5,723 nt of DNA from Comamonadaceae bacterium (GTDB taxonomy: Bacteria > Pseudomonadota > Gammaproteobacteria > Burkholderiales > Burkholderiaceae_C): contig JAAFHN010000196.1 in assembly GCA_013298415.1 (NCBI GenBank), positions 1 through 5,723 of the forward strand, read 5' to 3'. Under the pieces are notes generated by a model that saw only the letters and a program-made list of their open reading frames with translations, was not told the DNA's origin and did not search any database. Numbering within the stretch: the first letter of the stretch is position 1; the number at the start of each line of letters is the position of its first letter. Positions 1 to 5,723 of this stretch are shown piece by piece. Both the position numbers and the translations under genes were made by a program.

Positions 1-2
1 AA

Positions 3-869
3 GGCGAGCGCGTTTTCCCCGCGCCCGTGAGGCACTTGCTGGGCGAAATGGCTGCAGCCGCCGTGTTGATGCACAACAGCGTGAAGTTTGAGGGCACGCT
101 GATACTGCAAATCGAAGGCGACGGCCCGGTGCGTTTGGCAGTGGCCGAAGCGTCGCTCAACGAATCACAGGATGCGATTCAATTTCGCTGCACTGCCAGC
201 GTGCAAGCGCCAGTGGGCGAGGGCGCGCGTTTGAGTGTGATGGTGAATGTTAACAACCAAGGGCGATGCGCCATCACCCTTGATCCGCGAGGCCGTGTTC
301 CCGGCCAGCAAGCCTACCAAGGCGTGGTGCCACTGTTTGGCGACCGCCGCGAAAAACTGGAAAGCATTTCAGACGTGCTGGCCCACTACATGCTTCAAAG
401 CGAGCAGCTGGACACCATGCTCGTGCTGGCCGCCAACGATGCGGCCGCCGCAGGCGTGCTGGTGCAGCGCATGCCGCGCGAGGGAGTGGGCAACATCGGG
501 CAGTTGGGTGAAGAAGCTGCACAAAGCCATGCTGACTTTGAGCATGTGGCCGCGCTCGTCGCCAGCCTCAAGTCGGAAGAGTTGCTGGCTCAGCCGCCCA
601 TGGAGCTGCTGCATCGCTTGTTTTGGAATGAAAAGCTTTTGCGCCACCCGCCAAGCAGCCCGCGCTTCGCTTGTACCTGCTCTCGCGAGCGCGTGAGCGG
701 CATGCTGCGCAGCCTGGGCCGGGCTGAAGTCGACAGCATCTTGGCAGAGCGCCCAGTGATTGAAGTGGGCTGCGAATTTTGCGGCGCGGCCTATGCGTTT
801 GACGCGGTGGATGCCGCCGCTGCCTTGGCGGGCGTGCCCGACGCGACACCTGAAGCCCCGCGACACTGA
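3..869 (+). CDS. hslO: Hsp33 redox-regulated molecular chaperone, 5' partial
   Basis: Hsp33 is a cytosolic holdase that oxidative unfolding stress switches on. Its four C-terminal cysteines bind zinc when reduced and form disulfides when oxidised. Seen here: a conserved N-terminal core (PVRHLLGEM, then KFEGTLILQIEGDGPVRLAV) and the C-terminal redox switch, CTC (codons at 672 and 678) followed 30 residues later by CEFC (codons at 771 and 780). This matches the family pattern CxC...CxxC, so all four zinc ligands are intact. The frame is open from position 3 to the edge, so the GTG at 27 is an internal Val codon and not the start; family length suggests some 30-40 residues lie outside the window. 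The stop is TGA at 867-869. No clear terminator follows. The short tail after the zinc domain is Ala/Pro-rich and probably disordered. The identification is secure; only the 5' end is missing. Confidence 0.95.
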   Translation, partial: GERVFPAPVRHLLGEMAAAAVLMHNSVKFEGTLILQIEGDGPVRLAVAEASLNESQDAIQFRCTASVQAPVGEGARLSVMVNVNNQGRCAITLDPRGRVPGQQAYQGVVPLFGDRREKLESISDVLAHYMLQSEQLDTMLVLAANDAAAAGVLVQRMPREGVGNIGQLGEEAAQSHADFEHVAALVASLKSEELLAQPPMELLHRLFWNEKLLRHPPSSPRFACTCSRERVSGMLRSLGRAEVDSILAERPVIEVGCEFCGAAYAFDAVDAAAALAGVPDATPEAPRH

Positions 870-936
870 GGTTCAGCACACTTCGCGCATCCAGGCACGA
901 GAAATGGGAGTCGCGCGAGGCGCTGCTGATTACCGT

Positions 937-965
937 TTGCCATTCGAGGGGAACTCTGGTTAAAT
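937..965 (+). promoter_or_regulatory. Candidate sigma70-type promoter upstream of the 311-residue gene
   Basis: TTGCCA (937-942, five of six matches to TTGACA) and TTAAAT (960-965, four of six to TATAAT) are separated by exactly 17 bases. They lie in the only clear intergenic gap between hslO and the next plus-strand gene. The predicted transcription start falls near 972-973, giving a leader of about 65 nt before the ATG at 1037. This is a motif match by eye only; a GC-rich background makes it more notable but does not prove use. Confidence 0.4.
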
Positions 966-1036
966 TCCTGCAATGTCGAAATGCGTTCAATTTGCCTTGA
1001 CGCAATGGGTTTTTCGGCTTGAGAACATCCGGGGAT

Positions 1037-1972
1037 ATGGCACAACTGGTTTTGAACGCGTTTGCGCTCGGGCTTGACGAAAGCACGCAGACGCAGCTCA
1101 CCGAAGCGCTGCGTTGGCGCGGGCCTGGCTGCTTGGATTGGCGCTGGGTTGGGTTTGATCGCTTTGATGTGCTCTTTTGCCACGTGGAGGCGCATGCCCA
1201 AGTGCGGCTTCCGAACGTGGGCCGTCAAGTCTTGGTGCTCGTTGTGCCGCCTGCGAGTGGCGGGCAAGTCTTGGATGCCATCCAAGCGCTGCCGTCTGCG
1301 GTGGTGCTGTCACTCGGTAGTGATCCCAGCGCTGCGCTTGCGGAGGTTTCACGCAGGATGGCCTCGCTTTTGCAGCAGCAAGCGGTGGGTTGGTCGCTCG
1401 CGTCCTCGCGATCGCAGCTCGAAGCAGGCGCAGGCGCTTACCACCTCATGTCGGTGGAGGAGCGGCCCCGCTTGCTTGGCGTGGTGGACATGGGCCGCTT
1501 CATGGCCTTGATTGCGCCTGAGGCTGAGCCCGCCCAAATGCTGAGTGCCCAGTGGATTTCCAAACCTGCCGCCGACTCGCGGCTTTCACTTGGGTTTGCA
1601 GGCGCCACCTTGGCTTCTTGCATGTGGCAGTTTGCCACCAGATCCCCGAATAACTTTTTGCCGAGCCGCTACCAAAGTCGGCTCATCTTTGCCAAGCGAG
1701 CGATGGCCGTTGAGCCCAGCCTCTTCTGGCCAGAGCACGTCGAGGTGTTGGATTTGTTGAAAGACGAGCCCCGCACGCTGGGGCAACTCGGCTTGGATAC
1801 CGGCTGGACGCCGCAGCGCTTGACCAAAATACTGGAAGGCCTGTACCTGGCTGGCGCCGTCACCACGCAAGTGAAAGTTGCACTCGGAAGACAGTCTGGC
1901 CCCTCAACCGCTGGGGTACGTTCTTCGGGTCCACACGACGGTCAAACCACTGCGTTTCCCGAGGACGACTGA
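1037..1972 (+). CDS. Hypothetical protein with C-terminal winged-helix-like segment
   Basis: I do not recognise this 311-residue protein. It has no signal peptide, no clear membrane segment and no cysteine cluster. Residues about 50-110 alternate hydrophobic strands and helices (QVLVLVVPP, then AVVLSLGSD), reminiscent of a receiver-like or other alpha/beta fold, though no phospho-acceptor Asp pattern is evident. Residues about 234-278 look like a winged helix: an EVLDLLKDEP helix, TLGQLGLDTGWTPQRLTKIL as a helix-turn-helix, then a GLYLAGAVTT wing. The last ~30 residues are Gly/Ser/Thr-rich and probably disordered. The start is uncertain. ATG at 1037 is preferred (MAQLVLNAF), but the GGGG at 1031-1034 sits too close to be an ideal ribosome site; TTG at 1019 would add six residues, and an in-frame stop at 998-1000 excludes anything longer. 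The gene ends 21 bp from the convergent CNB-fold gene. A transcriptional or signalling role is only a guess. Confidence 0.75.
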   Translation: MAQLVLNAFALGLDESTQTQLTEALRWRGPGCLDWRWVGFDRFDVLFCHVEAHAQVRLPNVGRQVLVLVVPPASGGQVLDAIQALPSAVVLSLGSDPSAALAEVSRRMASLLQQQAVGWSLASSRSQLEAGAGAYHLMSVEERPRLLGVVDMGRFMALIAPEAEPAQMLSAQWISKPAADSRLSLGFAGATLASCMWQFATRSPNNFLPSRYQSRLIFAKRAMAVEPSLFWPEHVEVLDLLKDEPRTLGQLGLDTGWTPQRLTKILEGLYLAGAVTTQVKVALGRQSGPSTAGVRSSGPHDGQTTAFPEDD

Positions 1973-1993
1973 CGCCGACTCGGTCTGCGCCGT

Positions 1994-2629
1994 TCAGCGC
2001 AATTCGAAAGTTTCGATGAAGGCCCGCGCATCCCTGGCCTCTCCATTCGATTCATCTTCCGGCGTGTGGTTCGCGAGCTCGAGTTGCAAGCCTCTCGTAA
2101 GGCGGTCCATCACCGCAAAGCGCGCCATGAATTCAGCCCCAAGCTTTGCCAGTTCGCAGGTGAAAAGATGCATCAATTTGCCGTAGGCCAGCGGCGATGC
2201 TTTGGCCAAAAGCTGCAGGTCGGCACGAAAGAGCACTGCAAAAACGGAGTCTTCGTTCACACGCACAACAGCGGGGCTGATCGAGCCCCCAAAAGCGCTG
2301 ATCAATCCCAAAAACTCGCCTCGGCCTGAACTTGCCGACATGGCTACGGGCGCGCGATCGCGCATTCGCACCTGAATCGACACCTCGCCATGCAGTACGA
2401 GCAGTACCGCATGATCAGCCCTTGGTCCAGCACCGAACCTGAACCGATCACCGTCTCGCAGTTTGCCCGCATGCATGCGCTGGGCGATGGCTGCTGCCTC
2501 TGCTTTTGACAATCCTGACTGGCTGCTGTCGCTGCGGTCCAAAAGTAAATCGGCGGCTACTGCACGGTATTCTGCGCTCAGCGGCTCGATAGCGAGCGAG
2601 GAGGGGGAAAGCGAAGAAACGTCTGACAC
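1994..2629 (-). CDS. Stand-alone cyclic nucleotide-binding-fold protein (Crp-like effector domain, no HTH)
   Basis: This 211-residue protein shows the CNB beta-roll: VLLVLHGEVSIQV (residues 75-87) corresponds to the LIKGSVAVL strand region of Crp, and GEFLGLISAFGG (104-115) to the phosphate-binding cassette, followed by SVFAVLFRADL (128-138) and long C-terminal helices (about 139-188). Crp/Fnr regulators would continue with a helix-turn-helix, but this protein stops about 25 residues after the helices with a charged tail, so it probably does not bind DNA itself. The cassette is unusual: where Crp has G-E-L and later R-S-A, this protein has G-L-I (108-110) and S-P-A (118-120), losing the Glu and Arg that grip the ribose and phosphate. 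Cyclic nucleotide binding is therefore doubtful. The start is GTG at 2629 with a modest AAGG about 9 bases upstream; an in-frame stop at 2660-2662 leaves no ATG alternative. Proteins of this type are usually signalling or regulatory, but the partner is unknown. Confidence 0.85.
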   Translation of the reverse strand: MSDVSSLSPSSLAIEPLSAEYRAVAADLLLDRSDSSQSGLSKAEAAAIAQRMHAGKLRDGDRFRFGAGPRADHAVLLVLHGEVSIQVRMRDRAPVAMSASSGRGEFLGLISAFGGSISPAVVRVNEDSVFAVLFRADLQLLAKASPLAYGKLMHLFTCELAKLGAEFMARFAVMDRLTRGLQLELANHTPEDESNGEARDARAFIETFELR

Positions 2630-2669
2630 TGGGCCTTGCCTGAAGCGCAGCGGACACTGCTATCCGTCA

Positions 2670-2698
2670 AATATTCCACTTTCTGTAAGTTTTCGCAA
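2670..2698 (-). promoter_or_regulatory. Weak candidate promoter for the CNB-fold gene
   Basis: On the minus strand, TTGCGA (plus 2693-2698) and AATATT (plus 2670-2675) are 17 bases apart, each matching four of six consensus positions. They lie in an AT-richer stretch between the kinase gene and the CNB-fold gene. The predicted start, about 2663, would leave a leader of about 35 nt before the GTG at 2629. Position and spacing support it, but the match is modest. Confidence 0.3.
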
Positions 2699-2708
2699 GC
2701 GACCCACT

Positions 2709-2723
2709 CCCCCAGCGTGGGGG
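2709..2723 (-). terminator. GC-rich hairpin downstream of the kinase gene, possible weak terminator
   Basis: CCCCCA (2709-2714) and TGGGGG (2718-2723) form a perfect 6-bp stem with a 3-base loop, 25 bases past the TAA of the minus-strand kinase gene. ACT and AGT flank it (2706-2708 and 2728-2730) and could extend the stem past a bulge. There is no U-tract after it on the minus strand, so it does not look like a classical intrinsic terminator. It may instead pause transcription or protect the mRNA 3' end. Confidence 0.3.
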
Positions 2724-2748
2724 CATGAGTTGCTGGAATGCAACGAAC

Positions 2749-3336
2749 TTAAACAATGTGTTGCAAACGCAGCTTTGCGAGGCCGGTTTCCTTCGGCGTT
2801 GACTGCAGGGGTGCAAGGGCATGACGCGCCCGAACGCATGCGTCTACGCGGCTTGCCACCGACCCCACCACGCTCGTGTACGGGATGCCGGCATCGCGCA
2901 ACGCGTTTCGCAGCTCGAGTTGCACTGCGGATCGCATTTTCGGCCCGTCTCGCTGCCAGTCACCGCCTTCCCAGGGAAAGTCATCCTCGGCAAGCACCGT
3001 CAACGCGTATCCGCGCTGCGTTTGCAAGGCAAGAGGCATCAGGCTGTGGTCACCGAAGAGCACGCAGCTGTAGATCGCGGTCATCAAAGCGCTGGTGTCG
3101 GCGATCACATGCGCGTGCTCGGATGCGCGCGCGATGCGATCGGATTGACGCATCGCGATCTCGGCTTGCTCGTCCACTCGCGGTGTGCGACCTCGCGCTT
3201 CGCACCATTGCCGAAGCGCCTCGTCCACGACGACCCACTCCCCGGTTTGAGCTGGAGACAGCCGAGCGTGGAGGGCTTTGGCCAACGAAGACTTGCCCGT
3301 GCTTTCGGCGCCGAGGATGGAAACGACGATGCCCAT
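2749..3336 (-). CDS. NadR-like P-loop ATPase / putative ribosylnicotinamide kinase
   Basis: This 195-residue protein has a textbook Walker A at its start, GAESTGKSS (residues 9-17). Further elements match the kinase half of NadR (AAA_28 type): VVVDEALRQWCEARGR (36-50), VIADTSALMTAIYS (77-90) with Asp80 as a likely Walker B or metal residue, and AEDDFPWEGGDWQRDGPKMR (116-135), which resembles the D-x-P-W...R..MR lid segment. NadR kinase phosphorylates nicotinamide riboside to NMN in NAD salvage, in the cytosol. This protein lacks NadR's N-terminal DNA-binding and adenylyltransferase domains, so it would be kinase only; no pnuC transporter gene is in view. The ATG at 3336 is chosen because the Walker A strand begins at once and because a longer reading to 3453 would overlap ygiQ. 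A GAGGA sits about 12 bases upstream, rather far. The substrate is inferred from the family; another small-molecule kinase or ATPase activity is possible. Confidence 0.87.
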   Translation of the reverse strand: MGIVVSILGAESTGKSSLAKALHARLSPAQTGEWVVVDEALRQWCEARGRTPRVDEQAEIAMRQSDRIARASEHAHVIADTSALMTAIYSCVLFGDHSLMPLALQTQRGYALTVLAEDDFPWEGGDWQRDGPKMRSAVQLELRNALRDAGIPYTSVVGSVASRVDACVRARHALAPLQSTPKETGLAKLRLQHIV

Positions 3337-3344
3337 GACTTTGG

Positions 3345-3385
3345 ATTGTCCTCTCGCTGTGAGATCCCCCCACACCTGGGACAAT
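3345..3385. promoter_or_regulatory. Divergent control region with inverted GGACAAT pair
   Basis: The 55-bp gap between the kinase and ygiQ contains ATTGTCC at 3345-3351 and its exact reverse complement GGACAAT at 3379-3385, with 27 bases between the arms. Read toward each gene, GGACAAT ends 8 bases before the kinase ATG and 6 bases before the ygiQ ATG. Each GACAAT could be a -10 element (four of six matches to TATAAT) for a leaderless or near-leaderless transcript; alternatively the pair could be an operator. Neither side has a good -35, and neither gene has a strong ribosome site, which fits leaderless initiation but does not prove it. Confidence 0.35.
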
Positions 3386-3391
3386 GCGACC

Positions 3392-5723
3392 ATGTCTGTT
3401 GCACTGCCCGTTTGGCGCGAACCTGGTCTGCCCGAGATCGCCCCCCCTTCCATCCACAGCTACCCGCGCTTTTGGGCGGAGTGCTTTGGCACAGCGCCCG
3501 AGCTGCCGATGACCCGCGCAGAGATGGATCGCCTGGGCTGGGACAGCTGCGACATCGTGATCGTGTGCGGCGACGCCTACGTGGATCACCCGAGTTTTGG
3601 CATGGCGGTGGTGGGGCGTGTGCTCGAGGCACAGGGTTTTCGTGTGGGCATCATTGCGCAGCCTGAGTGGCACAGTGCGGAACCTTTCAAAGCGCTGGGA
3701 AAACCAAATCTTTTCTTCGGTGTGAGCGCAGGCAACATGGACAGCATGATCAACCGTTACACGGCTGATCGAAAAATCCGCAGCGATGACGCATACACCC
3801 CCGGCGGCGAAGGCGGCAAGCGGCCAGATCGTTGCTCGCTCGTCTATGCGCAGCGGTGTAAGGAAGCCTTTCCCGATGTGCCGATCATCATGGGCGGCAT
3901 CGAGGCCAGCTTGCGGCGAATTGCGCATTACGACTACTGGCAAGACAGTGTGCGGCGCAGCATGGTGGTGGACGCCAAGTGCGATTTGCTGCTCTATGGC
4001 AACGCCGAGAGGGCCTTGGTTGAGGTGGCGCACAGAATTGCCGCTGGCGAAGATGTGCGCAGCATCACCGACGTCCGTGGCACCGCGTTTGTTCGGCGCG
4101 CTAGCCCTGATGATTGGTTCGAAATCGACAGCACCAACGTGGATCAGCCGGGGCGCGTGGAATCCCACGTGAACCCGTACATGATGAGCAGCGAAATCGC
4201 CAAACAGCAGGGCGGAGAATGCGTGCGCGACGACTCCGACAGCGGCATCAACCCGACGGGATTTGACCAGCTGAGTAAACCGCAGGTTGTGCAAATGATC
4301 GCCAACCCGAAGTTGCAAAAACTCAAAGTGCCGCCGCGAGAGCGCAGCGTGATCCGGCTACCGAGCTTTGAAGATGTGAAGCGTGATCCCGTGCTGTACG
4401 CGCACGCGAACCGCGTGTTGCACCTGGAAACCAACCCTGGCAACGCGAGGGCGCTCGTGCAGCGGCACGGTGAGGGCAATACAGCCAAGGATGTGTGGCT
4501 GAATCCACCTGCGATTCCGCTTTCTACCGAAGAAATGGATTTCGTGTTTGGCTTGCAATACACCCGCAAGCCGCATAGCGCATACGCTGACGATCAAGGC
4601 CGGTTTGACGGGCCGACAAAAATCCCCGCCTGGGAAATGATCCGCTTTTCGGTCAACATCATGCGCGGCTGCTTCGGCGGCTGCACCTTTTGCTCGATCA
4701 CCGAACACGAGGGGCGCATCATCCAAAGCCGCAGCGAAGGCTCAATCCTGCGCGAGATCGAAGAAATTCGCGACAAAGTGCCAGGCTTCACTGGCGTGAT
4801 CTCCGATCTTGGCGGGCCGACCGCCAACATGTACCGCATCGCGTGCAAATCGCGCGAAATCGAATCGCATTGCCGCAAGCCCAGCTGCGTCTGGCCAGGC
4901 ATTTGCCCAAATTTGAACACCGATCATTCGTCCTTGATCCAGCTTTACCGCAAGGCCCGAAGCCTGAAGGGCGTGAAGAAGATCTTGATCGGCTCAGGCT
5001 TGCGCTACGACCTGGCCGTGCGCTCGCCCGAGTACGTGAAGGAACTCGTCACCCATCACGTGGGTGGCTACTTGAAGATTGCGCCGGAACACACCGAAGG
5101 CGAGCCGCTTTCCAAGATGATGAAGCCGGGGATTGGCACATACGACCGATTCAAAGAACTCTTCGACAAGTACAGCACCGAAGCCGGAAAAAAGCAGTAC
5201 CTGATTCCATATTTCATCGCAGCGCACCCAGGCACGCGCGATGAAGACATGATGAACCTGGCGCTCTGGCTGAAGAAAAATGGCTTTCGGGCCGACCAGG
5301 TGCAAACCTTTTATCCAAGCCCCATGGCTACGGCCACGGCGATGTACCACAGCGGAAAAAATCCTCTCAAAAAAGTGGGGCGTGAGAGCGAAGCGGTGGA
5401 TGTTGTGCGCGGGGATCGCAGGCGGCGCTTGCACAAGGCTTTTTTGCGCTACCACGATGCCAACAATTGGCCGCTGCTGCGCGATGCGCTCAAAGCAATG
5501 GGGCGCGCGGATCTGATCGGCAATGGCAAGCATCACCTGATTCCCACCTACCAGCCGGCCACCGGCGGTGCGTATGTGGGTGCGCGCAAGAAAAATTCCA
5601 ACGCGCCAGGCCTCAAGACCAAGGGCCGAACGGGTGGCGAAAGCCGCTCCCCAATGCCCGCCACCGCCGATCAGCCACAGCGTGGGACCCTCTTGACGCA
5701 GCACACCGGCCTACCGCCTCGGC
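3392..5723 (+). CDS. ygiQ: YgiQ-family radical SAM protein (UPF0313), 3' partial
   Basis: The frame stays open from ATG 3392 through the right edge: 777 complete codons and no stop. Residues about 1-390 are the YgiQ N-terminal region (SYPRFWAECFGT, CGDAYVDHPSFG, NLFFGVSAGNMDSM, IIMGGIEASLRR), which resembles a cobalamin-binding-type alpha/beta domain. The radical SAM core follows, with the iron-sulfur motif CFGGCTFC (Cys427, 431, 434), which cleaves S-adenosylmethionine. SDLGGPTANMY, CVWPGICPNL and LKIAPEHTEG are further family landmarks. Residues about 630-720 match the C-terminal DUF3362 region (NNWPLLRDALKAMGRADLIG). E. coli YgiQ is about 740 residues, so only a short piece of a Gly/Arg/Pro-rich tail should be missing. 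The reaction catalysed is unknown. The ribosome-binding site is weak; an ATG at 3384 is out of frame. The gene diverges from the kinase. Confidence 0.97.
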   Translation, partial: MSVALPVWREPGLPEIAPPSIHSYPRFWAECFGTAPELPMTRAEMDRLGWDSCDIVIVCGDAYVDHPSFGMAVVGRVLEAQGFRVGIIAQPEWHSAEPFKALGKPNLFFGVSAGNMDSMINRYTADRKIRSDDAYTPGGEGGKRPDRCSLVYAQRCKEAFPDVPIIMGGIEASLRRIAHYDYWQDSVRRSMVVDAKCDLLLYGNAERALVEVAHRIAAGEDVRSITDVRGTAFVRRASPDDWFEIDSTNVDQPGRVESHVNPYMMSSEIAKQQGGECVRDDSDSGINPTGFDQLSKPQVVQMIANPKLQKLKVPPRERSVIRLPSFEDVKRDPVLYAHANRVLHLETNPGNARALVQRHGEGNTAKDVWLNPPAIPLSTEEMDFVFGLQYTRKPHSAYADDQGRFDGPTKIPAWEMIRFSVNIMRGCFGGCTFCSITEHEGRIIQSRSEGSILREIEEIRDKVPGFTGVISDLGGPTANMYRIACKSREIESHCRKPSCVWPGICPNLNTDHSSLIQLYRKARSLKGVKKILIGSGLRYDLAVRSPEYVKELVTHHVGGYLKIAPEHTEGEPLSKMMKPGIGTYDRFKELFDKYSTEAGKKQYLIPYFIAAHPGTRDEDMMNLALWLKKNGFRADQVQTFYPSPMATATAMYHSGKNPLKKVGRESEAVDVVRGDRRRRLHKAFLRYHDANNWPLLRDALKAMGRADLIGNGKHHLIPTYQPATGGAYVGARKKNSNAPGLKTKGRTGGESRSPMPATADQPQRGTLLTQHTGLPPR

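Noticed and set aside
1973..1993. Possible bidirectional terminator between the convergent genes
   Set aside because: The 21-bp gap and its flanks hold only 4-bp imperfect stems and no T-tract on either strand.
2463..3338. Plus-strand open frame of 291 codons across the CNB-fold and kinase genes
   Set aside because: The product is Arg-rich and low in complexity, and it lies antisense to two genes with recognisable motifs (CNB cassette, Walker A).
3440..3446. Run of seven C near the start of ygiQ as a possible phase-variation tract
   Set aside because: Seven C is short and explained by Ala-Pro-Pro codons in a GC-rich gene; the frame is intact.
3337..3453. Possible 39-residue N-terminal extension of the kinase
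   Set aside because: It would overlap the first 60 bases of ygiQ, and the added residues precede the Walker A strand without family resemblance; ATG at 3336 fits the family start.
2821..3666. Plus-strand open frame of 281 codons running from antisense of the kinase into ygiQ in another frame
   Set aside because: It overlaps both the kinase and ygiQ, and its translation shows no family motif.
3050..4318. Long minus-strand open frame of 422 codons opposite ygiQ
   Set aside because: It lies wholly antisense to strongly conserved YgiQ and overlaps the kinase start; its His/Ala/Arg-rich product has no domain-like pattern. Long antisense frames are expected in high-GC coding DNA.
4994..5704. Minus-strand open frame of 236 codons opposite the ygiQ 3' part
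   Set aside because: It is antisense to the conserved radical SAM and DUF3362 regions; its product has no recognisable motif.

Overview
The window reads as chromosomal DNA from a GC-rich beta-proteobacterium, most likely Burkholderiales and perhaps Comamonadaceae. The basis is general protein resemblance (HslO, YgiQ), high GC with strong third-position GC bias, and compact gene packing. The lineage is an inference; no rRNA or other marker gene is present. I see no mobile element, CRISPR array, tRNA or phage signature.

Layout, left to right. (1) Positions 3-869, plus strand: hslO, the redox-regulated chaperone Hsp33, lacking its first few dozen codons at the window edge. (2) A spacer of about 165 bp carries a plausible sigma70-type promoter. 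It is followed by an unrecognised 311-residue protein with a C-terminal winged-helix-like segment (1037-1972, plus). (3) Converging on it with a 21-bp gap is a minus-strand gene (2629 down to 1994) for a stand-alone cyclic-nucleotide-binding-fold protein with a degenerate ligand pocket and no DNA-binding domain. (4) Also on the minus strand (3336 down to 2749) is a P-loop ATPase/kinase resembling the ribosylnicotinamide kinase half of NadR. (5) Divergent from it across 55 bp is ygiQ (3392 to the right edge, plus), a large radical SAM protein. It has no stop before the window ends, so only its extreme C-terminus is missing.

The genes do not form an obvious pathway. The kinase and the CNB-fold protein are codirectional but 119 bp apart, with a hairpin and a possible promoter between them, so they may be separate transcripts. 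The kinase and ygiQ share a short divergent control region with an inverted GGACAAT pair. HslO answers oxidative stress and the kinase may act in NAD salvage, but nothing in the sequence ties them together. This is mostly ordinary core-genome territory. The points worth a second look are the unidentified 311-residue protein, the altered CNB pocket, and the divergent region.
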